Positions 1-9,302 are shown, counted from the first letter of the stretch. The stretch is DNA of 64,000 nt from Oscillospiraceae bacterium (GCA_017405865.1 JAFQZN010000033.1:1-64000), one strand, 5' to 3'. Translations and numbers: made by a program. The notes: generated by a model from the letters alone, not told the origin.

Positions 1-214
1 AAAAAGTTCGGAAGACAAGCAACTCACGACTGTAGGCGTATATAGATACGGTAAGTCGTGAGTTGCGCAGTAAGTCAAAATCCTTGCGAAGCAAGCTTTT
101 TGGATCCTAAATTGTTAGAAAAACCTGTAAAAATAGAAAACATTTGAACAGGGAAATAATCCAAAAAAATGTTTTAATGATTTTGACGGTTACGGACTTT
201 TTTGACAGTCTGAT
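1..214. other. Gene-free left edge with a strong nested hairpin
   Basis: No gene is visible here. Positions 19-30 and 55-66 form a perfect 12-bp inverted repeat, and a second 5-bp stem (37-41 with 46-50) sits inside it. A smaller hairpin at 83-95 (CTTGC GAA GCAAG) is followed by a short T run. The structure could be the end of an RNA gene, a terminator or a mobile-element end, but the window edge hides its context. Confidence 0.4.
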
Positions 215-246
215 AAGAATCCCGTCGGAACACCGACGGGATTCTT
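215..246 (-). terminator. Terminator after the VanZ-like gene
   Basis: A 14-bp perfect stem (AAGAATCCCGTCGG and its complement) with a 4-nt loop begins inside the stop codon of the VanZ-like gene. The T run after the stem is poor, so termination may be partial or bidirectional. Confidence 0.6.
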
Positions 247-655
247 ATGCTTTGAGTCTTCGATAGAGTGCTGCACACGCGCAGCCGATCGCGCCTCCGG
301 CAGTGTTGAGCAGCACGTCTTCCAATTCGGTGCAGCCCGTGCCGAAGACAAACTGCAGCGCCTCGATCAGCACGGAAAGCGCAGCCGTCAGCAGGATCGT
401 TTTTCTTACGGACGCTCCCCGCAGCCGCAGATACATTCCGAACGGCACGAACCAAACGATATTGCCGACGAACAGATAGACGAAATACGGGATCTCTCCC
501 TTGGTCAGATAGGAAAATATCGTTTGAAACGGCACCCAGACCACCGTGCCGCTGAACAGGCTGTTTTCGAGCCATCCGGCGCGAAACACAGTAATGCGGA
601 AGAGAATGATAAGGTACGCCGAAAACACGGCAATACGAAAAGTGCGTCTATCCAC
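245..655 (-). CDS. VanZ-like family membrane protein
   Basis: This 136-residue protein has about four hydrophobic segments and the VanZ-family pattern of WFVPFGMYLR in the middle, then a helix containing EALQF and a downstream ELEDVLLNTAGGAIG motif. VanZ of the Tn1546 cluster gives low-level teicoplanin resistance, but most chromosomal homologues have no known role. The start is a GTG preceded by AGGAGG at 6-nt spacing. It overlaps the stop of the upstream CinA-type gene by 8 bp, so the two are probably translated together. No other resistance gene is nearby, so resistance should not be inferred. Confidence 0.8.
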   Translation of the reverse strand: MDRRTFRIAVFSAYLIILFRITVFRAGWLENSLFSGTVVWVPFQTIFSYLTKGEIPYFVYLFVGNIVWFVPFGMYLRLRGASVRKTILLTAALSVLIEALQFVFGTGCTELEDVLLNTAGGAIGCACAALYRRLKA

Positions 656-1118
656 GCAGGACCTCCTTCAACAGCGCAAACGCCTCACGGCAGGTTTCCG
701 TGCGGTTTTCTTCCCTGTCGCCGTGCAGCTCCAGCCGCCTGCAGATCACGCGCTCCTCTGACGCGCATGCCACGAAGATCTCTCCGACGTGCGGATTCTT
801 GGAATCTGTGCCGGGTCCCGCATTCCCTGTCGTCGCAAGAGCGTAATCCGCATGCAGCAGCTTTCTGACGCCCTGCGCCATCTGCACCGCGACTTCCTCG
901 CAAACCGCGCCGCGCTGCAGAAGGAGCGCAGCGTCCACACCGAGCAACGCCGCTTTGACCTCATAGGCGTAGGAGATCACGCCGCCGAGGTAGACGGCGG
1001 AAGCGCCCGACACGTCGGTGATCAGCTTTCCCAGCATCCCGCCGGTGCAGCTTTCCGCTGTGGCAAGCGTCCTGCCCCGCAGGGCAAGACCGGAAACAGC
1101 ACCCTTCGCCTCATCCAT
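648..1118 (-). CDS. pncC: CinA C-terminal-type nicotinamide-nucleotide amidase
   Basis: This 156-residue protein matches the stand-alone CinA C-terminal domain, which deamidates nicotinamide mononucleotide in NAD recycling. The hallmark TAESCTGG appears at about residue 20, followed by GGVISYA and TGNAGPG. The N-terminal COG1058 domain of full-length CinA is absent, as in E. coli PncC. The ATG overlaps the ThiI stop codon by 8 bp and has only a weak ribosome binding site, which suggests translational coupling with thiI. The family call is secure; the biochemical role is inferred from the family. Confidence 0.88.
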   Translation of the reverse strand: MDEAKGAVSGLALRGRTLATAESCTGGMLGKLITDVSGASAVYLGGVISYAYEVKAALLGVDAALLLQRGAVCEEVAVQMAQGVRKLLHADYALATTGNAGPGTDSKNPHVGEIFVACASEERVICRRLELHGDREENRTETCREAFALLKEVLRG

Positions 1119-2289
1119 GATAGCGCACCCGGATCATTTCCGTATTGGCAAGCGCGCGTTCGATCAGCGCGTCGAAGTCCAGCTTCTCACAGGCGTGATC
1201 GACCTGCGCAACGGTCGGCTTGGTCTTCGGATGGCGCGGCGTAAAGACCGTGCAGCAATCCTCATAGGGCAAAATGGATGTCTCCATCGTGCCGATCTTT
1301 CTTGCCAGCGTGACAATCTCCTCCTTGTCCATGCCGATCAGCGGCTGGAAAATCGGCAGATCGACGCTTGCACCGGTCACCGCCATGGCCTCCATGGTCT
1401 GCGAGGCAACCTGCCCGAGATTTTCGCCCGTCACGAGGCAGCCGCAGCCGTGGTCGCGCGCGATCCGCTCGGAGATTTTCATCATAAAGCGGCGCATGAT
1501 GAGCGTAAAGAATTCCTCCGGGCAGTTGTCGCGGATTGCCTCCTGGATCTCCGTAAAGCCGACGACGTTCACCGTCATCTTGCCGCAGTAGCGCGTCATC
1601 AGGCGCGCAAGCTCCAGCACCTTATCCTTCGCCAGCTCGCTGGTATAAGGATAGGAGAAGAAATGCACGCATTCCAGCTCCACGCCGCGCTTGGCGATCA
1701 TGTAGCCCGCGACCGGAGAGTCGATGCCGCCCGAAAGCAGCACCATGGCTCTGCCGCCCACGCCGGTCGGCAGACCGCCCGCGCCGGGATCGGCAGGTCC
1801 GTGAACATAGGCGGCGTGATCGCGCACCTCGACGTATACCGTATACTCCGGATGGTGGACGTCGACCTCGATCCCCTCCACCGCCTCGGCGATCCTGCCG
1901 CCGATTTCCTGGGAAATGCCGATGGAGGTCAGCGGGAAGCGCTTGTCCGAACGCTTGGACTCGACCTTGAAGGATTTTGCCATGCGCAGATCGTCGCCGA
2001 GATACGCCATCGCCTTCTCAAAGATGTCGTCCAGATCCTTTTCGCAAGGACGGCAGCGGCACAGGCTGACTACGCCGAAGATATAGTGACAAGCGTCCCA
2101 TGCGCCTTCTAAGTCGCAGGCGTCGTTTTCAGGCTCGATATAGACCGTGGACTGTACGATGTAAACGCGGAATTCGCCGAACGGTCGCATCCTGCGCGCG
2201 ACATTGGTCTTCAGCCGGTTTTCAAACTGGAACTTGTTGCCGCCCTTCAGGACGATTTCGCCCAGCTTCAGTAAAAACATTTCTTTCAT
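1111..2289 (-). CDS. thiI: tRNA 4-thiouridine synthase ThiI
   Basis: ThiI adenylates U8 of tRNA and transfers sulfur to make 4-thiouridine; in some species it also serves thiamine synthesis. The protein has an N-terminal ferredoxin-like/THUMP region (about residues 1-165) and a PP-loop ATPase domain with SGGIDSP near residue 180. It ends at about 392 residues without the rhodanese domain found in E. coli ThiI, as is usual in Firmicutes. I chose the ATG at 2289, with GAGGA five bases upstream; a TTG 12 bases earlier has no spacing for a ribosome site. It lies 14 bp after yifB, so the two are probably cotranscribed. Confidence 0.93.
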   Translation of the reverse strand: MKEMFLLKLGEIVLKGGNKFQFENRLKTNVARRMRPFGEFRVYIVQSTVYIEPENDACDLEGAWDACHYIFGVVSLCRCRPCEKDLDDIFEKAMAYLGDDLRMAKSFKVESKRSDKRFPLTSIGISQEIGGRIAEAVEGIEVDVHHPEYTVYVEVRDHAAYVHGPADPGAGGLPTGVGGRAMVLLSGGIDSPVAGYMIAKRGVELECVHFFSYPYTSELAKDKVLELARLMTRYCGKMTVNVVGFTEIQEAIRDNCPEEFFTLIMRRFMMKISERIARDHGCGCLVTGENLGQVASQTMEAMAVTGASVDLPIFQPLIGMDKEEIVTLARKIGTMETSILPYEDCCTVFTPRHPKTKPTVAQVDHACEKLDFDALIERALANTEMIRVRYHG

Positions 2290-2303
2290 GGTATTCCTCA
2301 ATT

Positions 2304-3815
2304 CTATCGCAATTGGTAGGTGCGGTATTGGATCGCCTCGGCGATATGCTCCGGGCGGATCTTCTCGTTGCCGTCCAGATCGGCGATCGTTCTGGCGACC
2401 TTACGGATGCGGTCGTAGCTTCTTGCCGTCAAGCCGAGCGCGTCAAACGCCTGCTTCATCAGAGCGGCGCAGCTATCGTCCAGCTCGCAGTAATCGCGCA
2501 GCTCCCGCGTCTGCATATTAGCATTGCAGCGGCATTTGCCGCCGATAAACCGATCGCGCTGGATCTTTCTCGCTGCCTCCACGCGCTTCTTGATCTCGGC
2601 CGACGGCTCCGGCGTCGCGTGGCCGCGCAGCTCGTCAAAGTTCAGCGCCGGGACTTCAACGATAATGTCGATTCTGTCCAGCAGCGGTCCTGAAATGCGC
2701 GAAAGGTACTGATGCACAGCAAGCTGGGTGCAGGTGCAGCGTCCCGACGGATCGCCGTACCAGCCGCAGCGGCAGGGATTCATCGCGCAGACGAGCTGGA
2801 ACTGACTCGGAAAGCACGCCGTCCCGCTCGCTCTGGAGATCGTAACAACGCCGTCCTCCAGGGGCTGGCGCATGACCTCCAGCGTTTCCTTTTTGAATTC
2901 GGGCAGCTCATCCAAAAACAGCACGCCCTTGTGCGCCAGTGAGATCTCGCCCGGACGCGGGATCGTACCGCCGCCGGTCAGACCCGCTGCGGAGATCGTA
3001 TGATGCGGCGAGCGGAAGGGTCTGCGGCGGATCAGCGGGTCGTCCGGCGATAGCAGTCCCATCACGGAATGGATCTGCGTGACCTCCAGGGCTTCCTCGC
3101 GCGTCATGTCCGGCAGAATCGACGGCAGCCGCTTGGTCAGCATGCTCTTGCCGGAGCCGGGAGGACCGACGAGCAGGACGTTGTGCGCGCCTGCTGCGGC
3201 GATTTCCAGCGCCCGCTTGACGTTCTCCTGTCCCTTGACGTCCGCAAAATCGAGGAAGACATGCGTCTCGTCCTTCGGAACCCACTGCGGCTCGGGCGCG
3301 ATCGGCGCGATCCCCTTCAGATGCGCGACCAGCTGCGCCACGTCCTTGACGGGATAGACCGTGAGTTCTCCTGCAAGCGTTGCTTCCTTGGCGTTGTCGG
3401 CCGGTACGTAGAGCGCAGTATAGCCCTTCTTCTGCGCGGCGATCGCCATCGGCAGCACGCCGTTGACCGGGCGGAGCTTGCCCTCCAGGCTCAATTCGCC
3501 CAGAAAAGCCGCCTGCTCGTGCGGGATTCTGCAAACCTCGGTCGCAGCGAGGATGCCGAGCAGAATGGGCAAATCGTACAGTGAGCCGGATTTCTTCATG
3601 TTTGCCGGGGCGAGATTCACCGTGATCCTGCTGACGGGAAATTTGAAGCCGCTGTTGCGGATGGCCGCACGGACGCGCTCACGTGCCTCCTTGACAGCAG
3701 CGTCCGGCAGGCCGACGATCTCAAAGGCAGGCAGACCGCTCGTGATATACGTTTCGACCGATACGGGAATACCGGAAATGCCCTCCAGTCCGAAAGAATC
3801 CAGCCGACTGATCAT
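2304..3815 (-). CDS. YifB family Mg-chelatase-like AAA+ ATPase (ComM-like)
   Basis: This 503-residue protein has the three-part layout of the YifB/ComM family: an N-terminal ChlI-like fold (about 20-145), a Mg-chelatase AAA+ module with Walker A GPPGSGKS near residue 216, and a C-terminal domain. A CGWYGD segment and the sensor region SRISGPLLDRIDI are present. ComM of Vibrio and Haemophilus is a branch-migration helicase that extends integrated DNA during natural transformation; the Firmicute homologues are less studied. The ATG follows AAGGAGGG. It is the first gene of the leftward yifB-thiI-pncC-vanZ-like run and is divergent from the PFOR gene. Confidence 0.92.
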   Translation of the reverse strand: MISRLDSFGLEGISGIPVSVETYITSGLPAFEIVGLPDAAVKEARERVRAAIRNSGFKFPVSRITVNLAPANMKKSGSLYDLPILLGILAATEVCRIPHEQAAFLGELSLEGKLRPVNGVLPMAIAAQKKGYTALYVPADNAKEATLAGELTVYPVKDVAQLVAHLKGIAPIAPEPQWVPKDETHVFLDFADVKGQENVKRALEIAAAGAHNVLLVGPPGSGKSMLTKRLPSILPDMTREEALEVTQIHSVMGLLSPDDPLIRRRPFRSPHHTISAAGLTGGGTIPRPGEISLAHKGVLFLDELPEFKKETLEVMRQPLEDGVVTISRASGTACFPSQFQLVCAMNPCRCGWYGDPSGRCTCTQLAVHQYLSRISGPLLDRIDIIVEVPALNFDELRGHATPEPSAEIKKRVEAARKIQRDRFIGGKCRCNANMQTRELRDYCELDDSCAALMKQAFDALGLTARSYDRIRKVARTIADLDGNEKIRPEHIAEAIQYRTYQLR

Positions 3816-3956
3816 CCGATTTCCCTCCTTACGTCATATTTGTAATATCATACAACAATCTGCGGAAAAAAACAATGTGAAATTCCTTTATCTTGTTTTT
3901 TTCGGAATGATTTGAAGAAAAACCAAATATTCTGTCTTTTCACACGTTTTTTATGA

Positions 3957-3985
3957 TTTACAAAATCCTCAATCCGTGTTATAGT
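3957..3985 (+). promoter_or_regulatory. Sigma-A promoter for PFOR
   Basis: TTTACA at 3957-3962 and TATAGT at 3980-3985 are separated by 17 nt. They lie about 40 bases before the PFOR start in an AT-rich divergent gap. Confidence 0.65.
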
Positions 3986-4025
3986 TATGGTATCTGCGAA
4001 GAAATACTAAATGGAGGTATTCATT

Positions 4026-7000
4026 TTGGCAAGAAAGCTCAAAACCATGGACGGCAATACTGCCGCCGCGCATGTCAGCTACGCCTTTACCGAAGTAGCG
4101 GGCATCTACCCCATCACTCCGTCCAGCCCCATGGCAGACTACGTCGATCAGTGGTCCGCGCAGGGTAGGCTGAACATCTTCGGCAACCGTGTTAAGGTCG
4201 TCGAGATGCAGTCCGAGGCAGGCGCCGCCGGCACCGTGCACGGCTCTCTGGCGGCCGGTGCGCTCACCACCACCTACACCGCTTCCCAGGGTCTGCTTCT
4301 CATGATCCCGAACATGTACAAGATCGCAGGCGAGCTGCTTCCGGGCGTGTTCCACGTATCCGCCCGTACCGTCGCTTCCCATGCGCTGAACATCTTCGGC
4401 GACCACTCCGACGTCTACGCCTGCCGCCAGACCGGCTTTGCAATGCTCTGCGAGACCAATCCGCAGGAGGTCATGGACCTCGGCGCCGTCGCACATCTTG
4501 CTGCGATCAAGGGCCGCGTCCCGTTCATCAACTTCTTTGACGGCTTCCGCACCTCCCACGAGATCCAGAAGATCGCGATCTGGGACTACAAGGATCTCAA
4601 GGACATGTGCGACATGAAGGCAGTCGACGAGTTCCGCAAGCACTGCCTGAACCCCGAGCGCCCTGCAATGCGCGGCTCTCACGAGAACGGCGACATCTTC
4701 TTCCAGCACCGCGAGGCCTGCAACAAGTACTACGACGCTCTGCCCGCGATCGTTGAGACCTACATGAAGAAGGTCAACAAGAAGCTCGGCACGGACTATC
4801 AGCTCTTCAACTACTACGGCGCGCCCGACGCTGACCGCGTGATCGTCGCCATGGGCTCCATCTGCGACGTGGCGGAGGAGGTCATCGACTACCTCAACGC
4901 GCACGGTCAGAAGGTCGGTCTCGTCAAGGTTCGTCTGTTCCGTCCGTTCTGCCCGGACAAGCTGCTGGCAGCCATCCCCGCAACCGCAAAGAAGATCGCG
5001 GTCCTCGACCGCACCAAGGAGCCCGGCGCGCAGGGCGAGCCTCTGTATCTGGACGTCGTTACCGCGCTGGCTAATGCCGGCAAGACCGACGTTACCGTCA
5101 TCGGCGGCCGCTACGGTCTCGGCTCGAAGGACACGCCTCCCGCTTCCGTTTTCGCCGTTTTCGACGAGCTGAAGAAGGCTGCGCCGAAGCGCATGTTCAC
5201 GATCGGCATCAACGACGACGTGACCAAGCTGTCTCTGCGTGAGCGCAAGAACGTTCCCAACACCGCGGCAAAGGGCACCATCGAATGCAAGTTCTGGGGT
5301 CTCGGCGGCGACGGCACGGTCGGCGCGAACAAGAACTCCATCAAGATCATCGGCGACCACACCGACAAGTTCGTTCAGGCATACTTCCAGTACGACTCCA
5401 AGAAGACCGGCGGCGTCACCATTTCCCACCTGCGCTTCGGCGACAAGCCCATCAAGAGCCCGTACTACATCAACAAGGCGGACTTCGTCGCCTGCCACAA
5501 CCCGTCTTACATCACCAAGGGCTTCCCGATCGTCCGCGACGTCAAGCCCGGCGGCGTGTTCATGATCAACTGCCAGTGGGACAAGAAGGAACTGGAGCAT
5601 CATCTCGACGCCGCTTCCAAGCGCTACATCGCGAAGAACAATATTCAGCTCTACACCATCAACGCCATCGATCTTGCGATCAAGGTCGGCATGGGCAAGC
5701 GTACCAACACTATCCTGCAGTCCGCGTTCTTCACGCTGGCCAAGGTCATGCCCGAGGCTGACGCGATCAAGTACATGAAGGATGCCGCGACCGCCTCCTA
5801 CCTCAAGAAGGGTCAGGACGTCGTCGACTGCAACCACCGCGCGATCGACGCTGGCGCTACCGCGTTCGTGAAGATCGACGTTCCCGCCTCCTGGGCAACT
5901 GCCGAGGATAAGACGAAGGAAGTCAAGTACGAGGGCAAGCCCGAGCTTGTCAAGATGGTCAAGGATATCCTCGTTCCCGTCGACAAGATGGACGGCGATT
6001 CCCTCCCCGTCTCCGCGTTCAAGGACTATGTGGACGGTCAGTTTGAGCTGGGCGCAGCCGCATACGAAAAGCGCGGCGTCGCCGTTACCGTTCCCGAGTG
6101 GGACGAGACGAAGTGCATCCAGTGCAACAACTGCGCTTATGTCTGCCCGCATGCGACCATCCGTCCGTTCGCACTGACCGAGGCCGAAGCGAAGAAGGCG
6201 CCGAAGGCTGCCAAGATCGTCGACGTCAAGGCCGGCAAGGGCAAGGGCGTCTATAAGTACACCATGGCCGTTTCCCCGCTCGACTGCATGGGCTGCGGCG
6301 TCTGCGTCGGCGTCTGCCCGACCAAGGCAATCGCCATGAAGCCGCAGGAGAGCCAGCTCGACCAGCAGAAGGTCTTCGACTACTGCGTCTCCAAGGTCGC
6401 GCAGAAGGAGGATATGCAGGATCTGACCGTGAAGGGCAGCCAGTTCAAGCAGCCGCTGCTTGAGTTCTCCGGCTCCTGTGCAGGCTGTGCAGAGACGAGC
6501 TATGCCCGCCTCATCACCCAGCTCTTCGGCGACAGAATGTACATCTCCAACGCGACCGGCTGCTCCTCCATCTGGGGCGGTCCCGGCGCCACCTCTCCCT
6601 ACTGCACAAACAAGGACGGCCACGGCCCCGCCTGGTCCAACTCCCTGTTTGAAGATAACGCCGAGCACGGCCTCGGCATGTACACCGCGCAGAAGGTCAT
6701 CCGCGACAGCCTCGCGGAAAAGACCCGCAAGCTGATCGAACAGCCGCAGACCCGTCCCGCGCTCAAGGAAGCCGCGCAGAAGTGGCTTGACACCATGAAC
6801 GACGGCGAGGCCAACAAGACCGCCACGAAGGAATATATCGCTTCCCTGATGGAGAATATCTCCCTCATCGACGAGACCATCGGTTTCTTCTCCAGCAAGG
6901 CCGCTAAGGACATCTTCGGCGAAGAAGTCGCGGCGGAGAAGCTGGCGCACGCGAAGCAGGTCAAGGCAAAGGGCGGCAAGTTCTGCGATTGCAGCGCCTG

Positions 7001-7694
7001 CACGCTGGTTGCCGAGATTCTCAAGGATAAGGAATACCTCTCCAAGAAGTCCGTCTGGATCTTCGGCGGTGACGGCTGGGCATACGACATCGGCTTCGGC
7101 GGCGTAGACCACGTTTTGGCACAGAACGAGGACGTCAACATCTTCGTCTTCGATACCGAGGTCTACTCCAACACCGGCGGTCAGGCTTCCAAGGCTTCCA
7201 ACATCGGTCAGGTCGCGCAGTTCGCGGCAGCCGGCAAGGAGGTCAAGAAGAAGAGCCTCGCCGAGATCGCAATGTCCTATGGCTACATCTACGTCGCACA
7301 GGTCGCGATGGGCGCGAATCCCGCGCAGACCATCAAGGCGATCGCAGAGGCGGAAGCCTATCACGGTCCGTCCCTCATCATCGGCTATGCTCCGTGCGAG
7401 ATGCACTCCATCAAGGGCGGCATGATCCACTGCCAGGAGGAGATGAAGAAGGCTGTCGAGTGCGGCTACTGGAACATGTTCCGCTTCAACCCCGCCAACG
7501 AGACCGGCAAGTTCACCCTCGACTCCAAGGCGCCGAAGGACGGTTATCAGGAATTCCTGATGAACGAAGCCCGTTACAGCCGTCTGACCCGCGAGTTCCC
7601 GGAGCGCGCCGGCGAGCTCTTCGCCCGCAACGAGGCCGCTGCCAAGGAGCGCTACGATCACCTGCTCAAGCTCGTTGAGATGTATAAGGACTAA
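4026..7694 (+). CDS. nifJ: Pyruvate:ferredoxin (flavodoxin) oxidoreductase
   Basis: This single-chain PFOR oxidises pyruvate to acetyl-CoA and CO2 and reduces ferredoxin, a central step of clostridial fermentation. It begins with the TPP-binding core (YPITPSSPMAD) and carries two ferredoxin 4Fe-4S clusters (CIQCNNC near residue 697, CMGCGVC near 755). The proximal-cluster CAGC lies near 817, and the C-terminal TPP site shows GGDGWAYDIG followed by NTGGQ. The length of 1222 residues is normal for the family. I prefer the TTG at 4026, which has GGAGG eight bases upstream. The in-frame ATG at 4011 overlaps that same GGAGG and has no ribosome site of its own. Confidence 0.97.
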   Translation: MARKLKTMDGNTAAAHVSYAFTEVAGIYPITPSSPMADYVDQWSAQGRLNIFGNRVKVVEMQSEAGAAGTVHGSLAAGALTTTYTASQGLLLMIPNMYKIAGELLPGVFHVSARTVASHALNIFGDHSDVYACRQTGFAMLCETNPQEVMDLGAVAHLAAIKGRVPFINFFDGFRTSHEIQKIAIWDYKDLKDMCDMKAVDEFRKHCLNPERPAMRGSHENGDIFFQHREACNKYYDALPAIVETYMKKVNKKLGTDYQLFNYYGAPDADRVIVAMGSICDVAEEVIDYLNAHGQKVGLVKVRLFRPFCPDKLLAAIPATAKKIAVLDRTKEPGAQGEPLYLDVVTALANAGKTDVTVIGGRYGLGSKDTPPASVFAVFDELKKAAPKRMFTIGINDDVTKLSLRERKNVPNTAAKGTIECKFWGLGGDGTVGANKNSIKIIGDHTDKFVQAYFQYDSKKTGGVTISHLRFGDKPIKSPYYINKADFVACHNPSYITKGFPIVRDVKPGGVFMINCQWDKKELEHHLDAASKRYIAKNNIQLYTINAIDLAIKVGMGKRTNTILQSAFFTLAKVMPEADAIKYMKDAATASYLKKGQDVVDCNHRAIDAGATAFVKIDVPASWATAEDKTKEVKYEGKPELVKMVKDILVPVDKMDGDSLPVSAFKDYVDGQFELGAAAYEKRGVAVTVPEWDETKCIQCNNCAYVCPHATIRPFALTEAEAKKAPKAAKIVDVKAGKGKGVYKYTMAVSPLDCMGCGVCVGVCPTKAIAMKPQESQLDQQKVFDYCVSKVAQKEDMQDLTVKGSQFKQPLLEFSGSCAGCAETSYARLITQLFGDRMYISNATGCSSIWGGPGATSPYCTNKDGHGPAWSNSLFEDNAEHGLGMYTAQKVIRDSLAEKTRKLIEQPQTRPALKEAAQKWLDTMNDGEANKTATKEYIASLMENISLIDETIGFFSSKAAKDIFGEEVAAEKLAHAKQVKAKGGKFCDCSACTLVAEILKDKEYLSKKSVWIFGGDGWAYDIGFGGVDHVLAQNEDVNIFVFDTEVYSNTGGQASKASNIGQVAQFAAAGKEVKKKSLAEIAMSYGYIYVAQVAMGANPAQTIKAIAEAEAYHGPSLIIGYAPCEMHSIKGGMIHCQEEMKKAVECGYWNMFRFNPANETGKFTLDSKAPKDGYQEFLMNEARYSRLTREFPERAGELFARNEAAAKERYDHLLKLVEMYKD

Positions 7695-7707
7695 TCTTTC
7701 GCAATTC

Positions 7708-7745
7708 GTTCCGGCACGGGGCTTTCCCGTGCCGGAACTTTTTTC
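7708..7745 (+). terminator. Terminator after PFOR
   Basis: A 13-bp GC-rich stem (GTTCCGGCACGGG and its complement) with a 5-nt loop is followed by a run of six Ts, a textbook intrinsic terminator. Confidence 0.93.
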
Positions 7746-7799
7746 TGCCTTGATCGTCATATAGTTATAAAAGTTTTACATTTCCAAATGATATTTATG

Positions 7800-7828
7800 T
7801 TTACTTCCCTGTCGAAGCATGATATAAT
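7800..7828 (+). promoter_or_regulatory. Sigma-A promoter for the phosphodiester glycosidase gene
   Basis: TTTACT at 7800-7805 and TATAAT at 7823-7828 are separated by 17 nt. The predicted transcript would start near 7836, directly before the AGGAGG at 7846-7851. Confidence 0.7.
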
Positions 7829-7860
7829 ATAGCGGAACTATTGAAAGGAGGCGTTTCTCC

Positions 7861-9156
7861 ATCAAGAAATACGATGAATTTGATCAGGAAGACCTGATTG
7901 AGGATAAACCGGGAAAGCCCAAAAAGAAAAAGAAGAAAAAGCGCGGCATGAAGATCGTCGCCGTGCTTCTGTGCATCGTTCTGTTCTTTGAAGCGCTCTA
8001 CTGCTTCCTCGTCTTCACGAAGATCGAGCCGATCAAGGATCTGCGCGACGCCTTTATCGAAACCGCTCTGTCCACCATGTCGCACCAGTGGCTCGCGGAA
8101 GCCTTCCTCCCGAAATACATGGTCGAGGATCTTCGCGCCAAGGATCTTTATCTGCGGCAAAAGCAGGCAGAGCACAACAGCTCCCGACCCACGCCGACGG
8201 AATCCGTAGAAACGACGGAGCAGCCGGTCTCCGAATCGGTCGAGCCGACGGAGCCGAACGTTGACGCCGCAGAGGAGGCCTTCTACGAGCTGTTCTGGGA
8301 AATCAGCAGAACTTCCTTTGAGGAATATCTGGAAGATCATCCCGAAACGCTGGACAACGGCTGGGAAGGCATCTATATCAACGAAGCAGGCTTATACGAC
8401 GAAGGCACGAGCATCTACACCCAGCAGGGCGAACAGGTGCTGGCCATCGACGTGCCGAACAAGCTGCTGCTCGTTCGCGTGAGCGGCACGGGCTATCTCG
8501 GCGTCCTTGCCATTGGCAAGAATCCCGCGCAGCTGCGCTGTGAGGCCTCTGAAGGCATCGGCTACTACGGGCAGACGCTCGGCGAGATCGTGGAAAACAG
8601 CGGCGGCGTGATCGGCATGACTGCCAGCGGCTTCTACGACCCGGACGGCAACGGCAGCGGCGGTATCATCGCAGGTTATGCCATGTGTGAGGGTACGCCC
8701 TACGGCGTCCACTACGGCGATACCGGCTACAAGCGCATCGAGCTTGCCTCCGACAACCGCTTCTATATCTGCAACTCCAACACCGAGACGACCCCGGATA
8801 CGACGGATGCGGTGGAGTTCTCCCCCGCTCTGATCATCGACGGCGAGCTGATGGTCGGCGGCTTCTACGACTGGAACGGCATCAACCCGCGCGCTGCGAT
8901 CGGCCAGTCTGAATACGGCGAGATTCTGATGCTCATTATCGAAGGCCGCCAGGTCGGCCGCTCCATCGGCACGGACACCGAGACCTGTGCAAAGATCCTG
9001 ATGAAGCACAAGGGCTACACCGCCATCAACCTCGACGGCGGCACCAGCGCGGTCATGTACTACCACGGCGAATACGTGACACGCTGCTCCAACCGCGCGA
9101 TCGACTCGCGCCTGCTGCCGAACGCCTGGGTCTACGGCAATTACGAAGAAAACTGA
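7861..9156 (+). CDS. Membrane-anchored phosphodiester glycosidase family protein (NAGPA-like)
   Basis: The C-terminal half (about residues 140-431) matches the phosphodiester glycosidase/DUF2233 fold related to the N-acetylglucosamine-1-phosphodiester uncovering enzyme, ending in the typical NLDGGTSAVM motif. The N-terminus has a charged cytosolic tail ending in a seven-lysine stretch, then one transmembrane helix, so the enzyme domain should face outwards. A likely role is trimming phosphodiester-linked sugars of cell-wall polymers, but the substrate is unknown. No ATG, GTG or TTG in this frame fits the strong AGGAGG at 7846-7851; an ATC at 7861 lies nine bases after it. The first in-frame ATG, at 7948, would delete the tail and lacks a ribosome site. 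Confidence 0.82.
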   Translation: MKKYDEFDQEDLIEDKPGKPKKKKKKKRGMKIVAVLLCIVLFFEALYCFLVFTKIEPIKDLRDAFIETALSTMSHQWLAEAFLPKYMVEDLRAKDLYLRQKQAEHNSSRPTPTESVETTEQPVSESVEPTEPNVDAAEEAFYELFWEISRTSFEEYLEDHPETLDNGWEGIYINEAGLYDEGTSIYTQQGEQVLAIDVPNKLLLVRVSGTGYLGVLAIGKNPAQLRCEASEGIGYYGQTLGEIVENSGGVIGMTASGFYDPDGNGSGGIIAGYAMCEGTPYGVHYGDTGYKRIELASDNRFYICNSNTETTPDTTDAVEFSPALIIDGELMVGGFYDWNGINPRAAIGQSEYGEILMLIIEGRQVGRSIGTDTETCAKILMKHKGYTAINLDGGTSAVMYYHGEYVTRCSNRAIDSRLLPNAWVYGNYEEN

Positions 9157-9158
9157 AC

Positions 9159-9186
9159 AAAAGGGATGCTTCGGCATCCCTTTTTC
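9159..9186 (+). terminator. Terminator after the glycosidase gene
   Basis: An 11-bp stem (AAAAGGGATGC and its complement) closed by a stable TTCG tetraloop ends in a T run. Confidence 0.9.
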
Positions 9187-9187
9187 G

Positions 9188-9216
9188 TTGACATTTCGCT
9201 TTCCCTTTTGTATAAT
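9188..9216 (+). promoter_or_regulatory. Consensus sigma-A promoter for the NifU-like/GGGtGRT pair
   Basis: TTGACA at 9188-9193 and TATAAT at 9211-9216 are separated by exactly 17 nt, a perfect housekeeping promoter. This predicts strong expression of the two following genes. Confidence 0.88.
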
Positions 9217-9302
9217 ACATATAAATTCGAGCAAATCGGCTATTTGATTGAATTTGTCAATTTTTGCGTTCCGAAAGGACGCAGCGGAAAGGATATTTTG
9301 CA

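Noticed and set aside
245..655. Vancomycin/teicoplanin resistance from the VanZ-like gene
   Set aside because: No vanHAX or regulator genes are near, and chromosomal VanZ-like genes are common without resistance.
1018..2112. Plus-strand open frame of 364 codons opposite thiI
   Set aside because: Arg/His/Ala-rich shadow of the real thiI frame, without a ribosome site.
3969..7760. Very long minus-strand open frame (over 1,200 codons) opposite the PFOR gene
   Set aside because: It is an antisense shadow of a highly biased GC-rich gene. The translation is a Leu/Asp/Val/Gly/His-rich low-complexity string with no family features or ribosome site, while the plus strand encodes a perfect PFOR.
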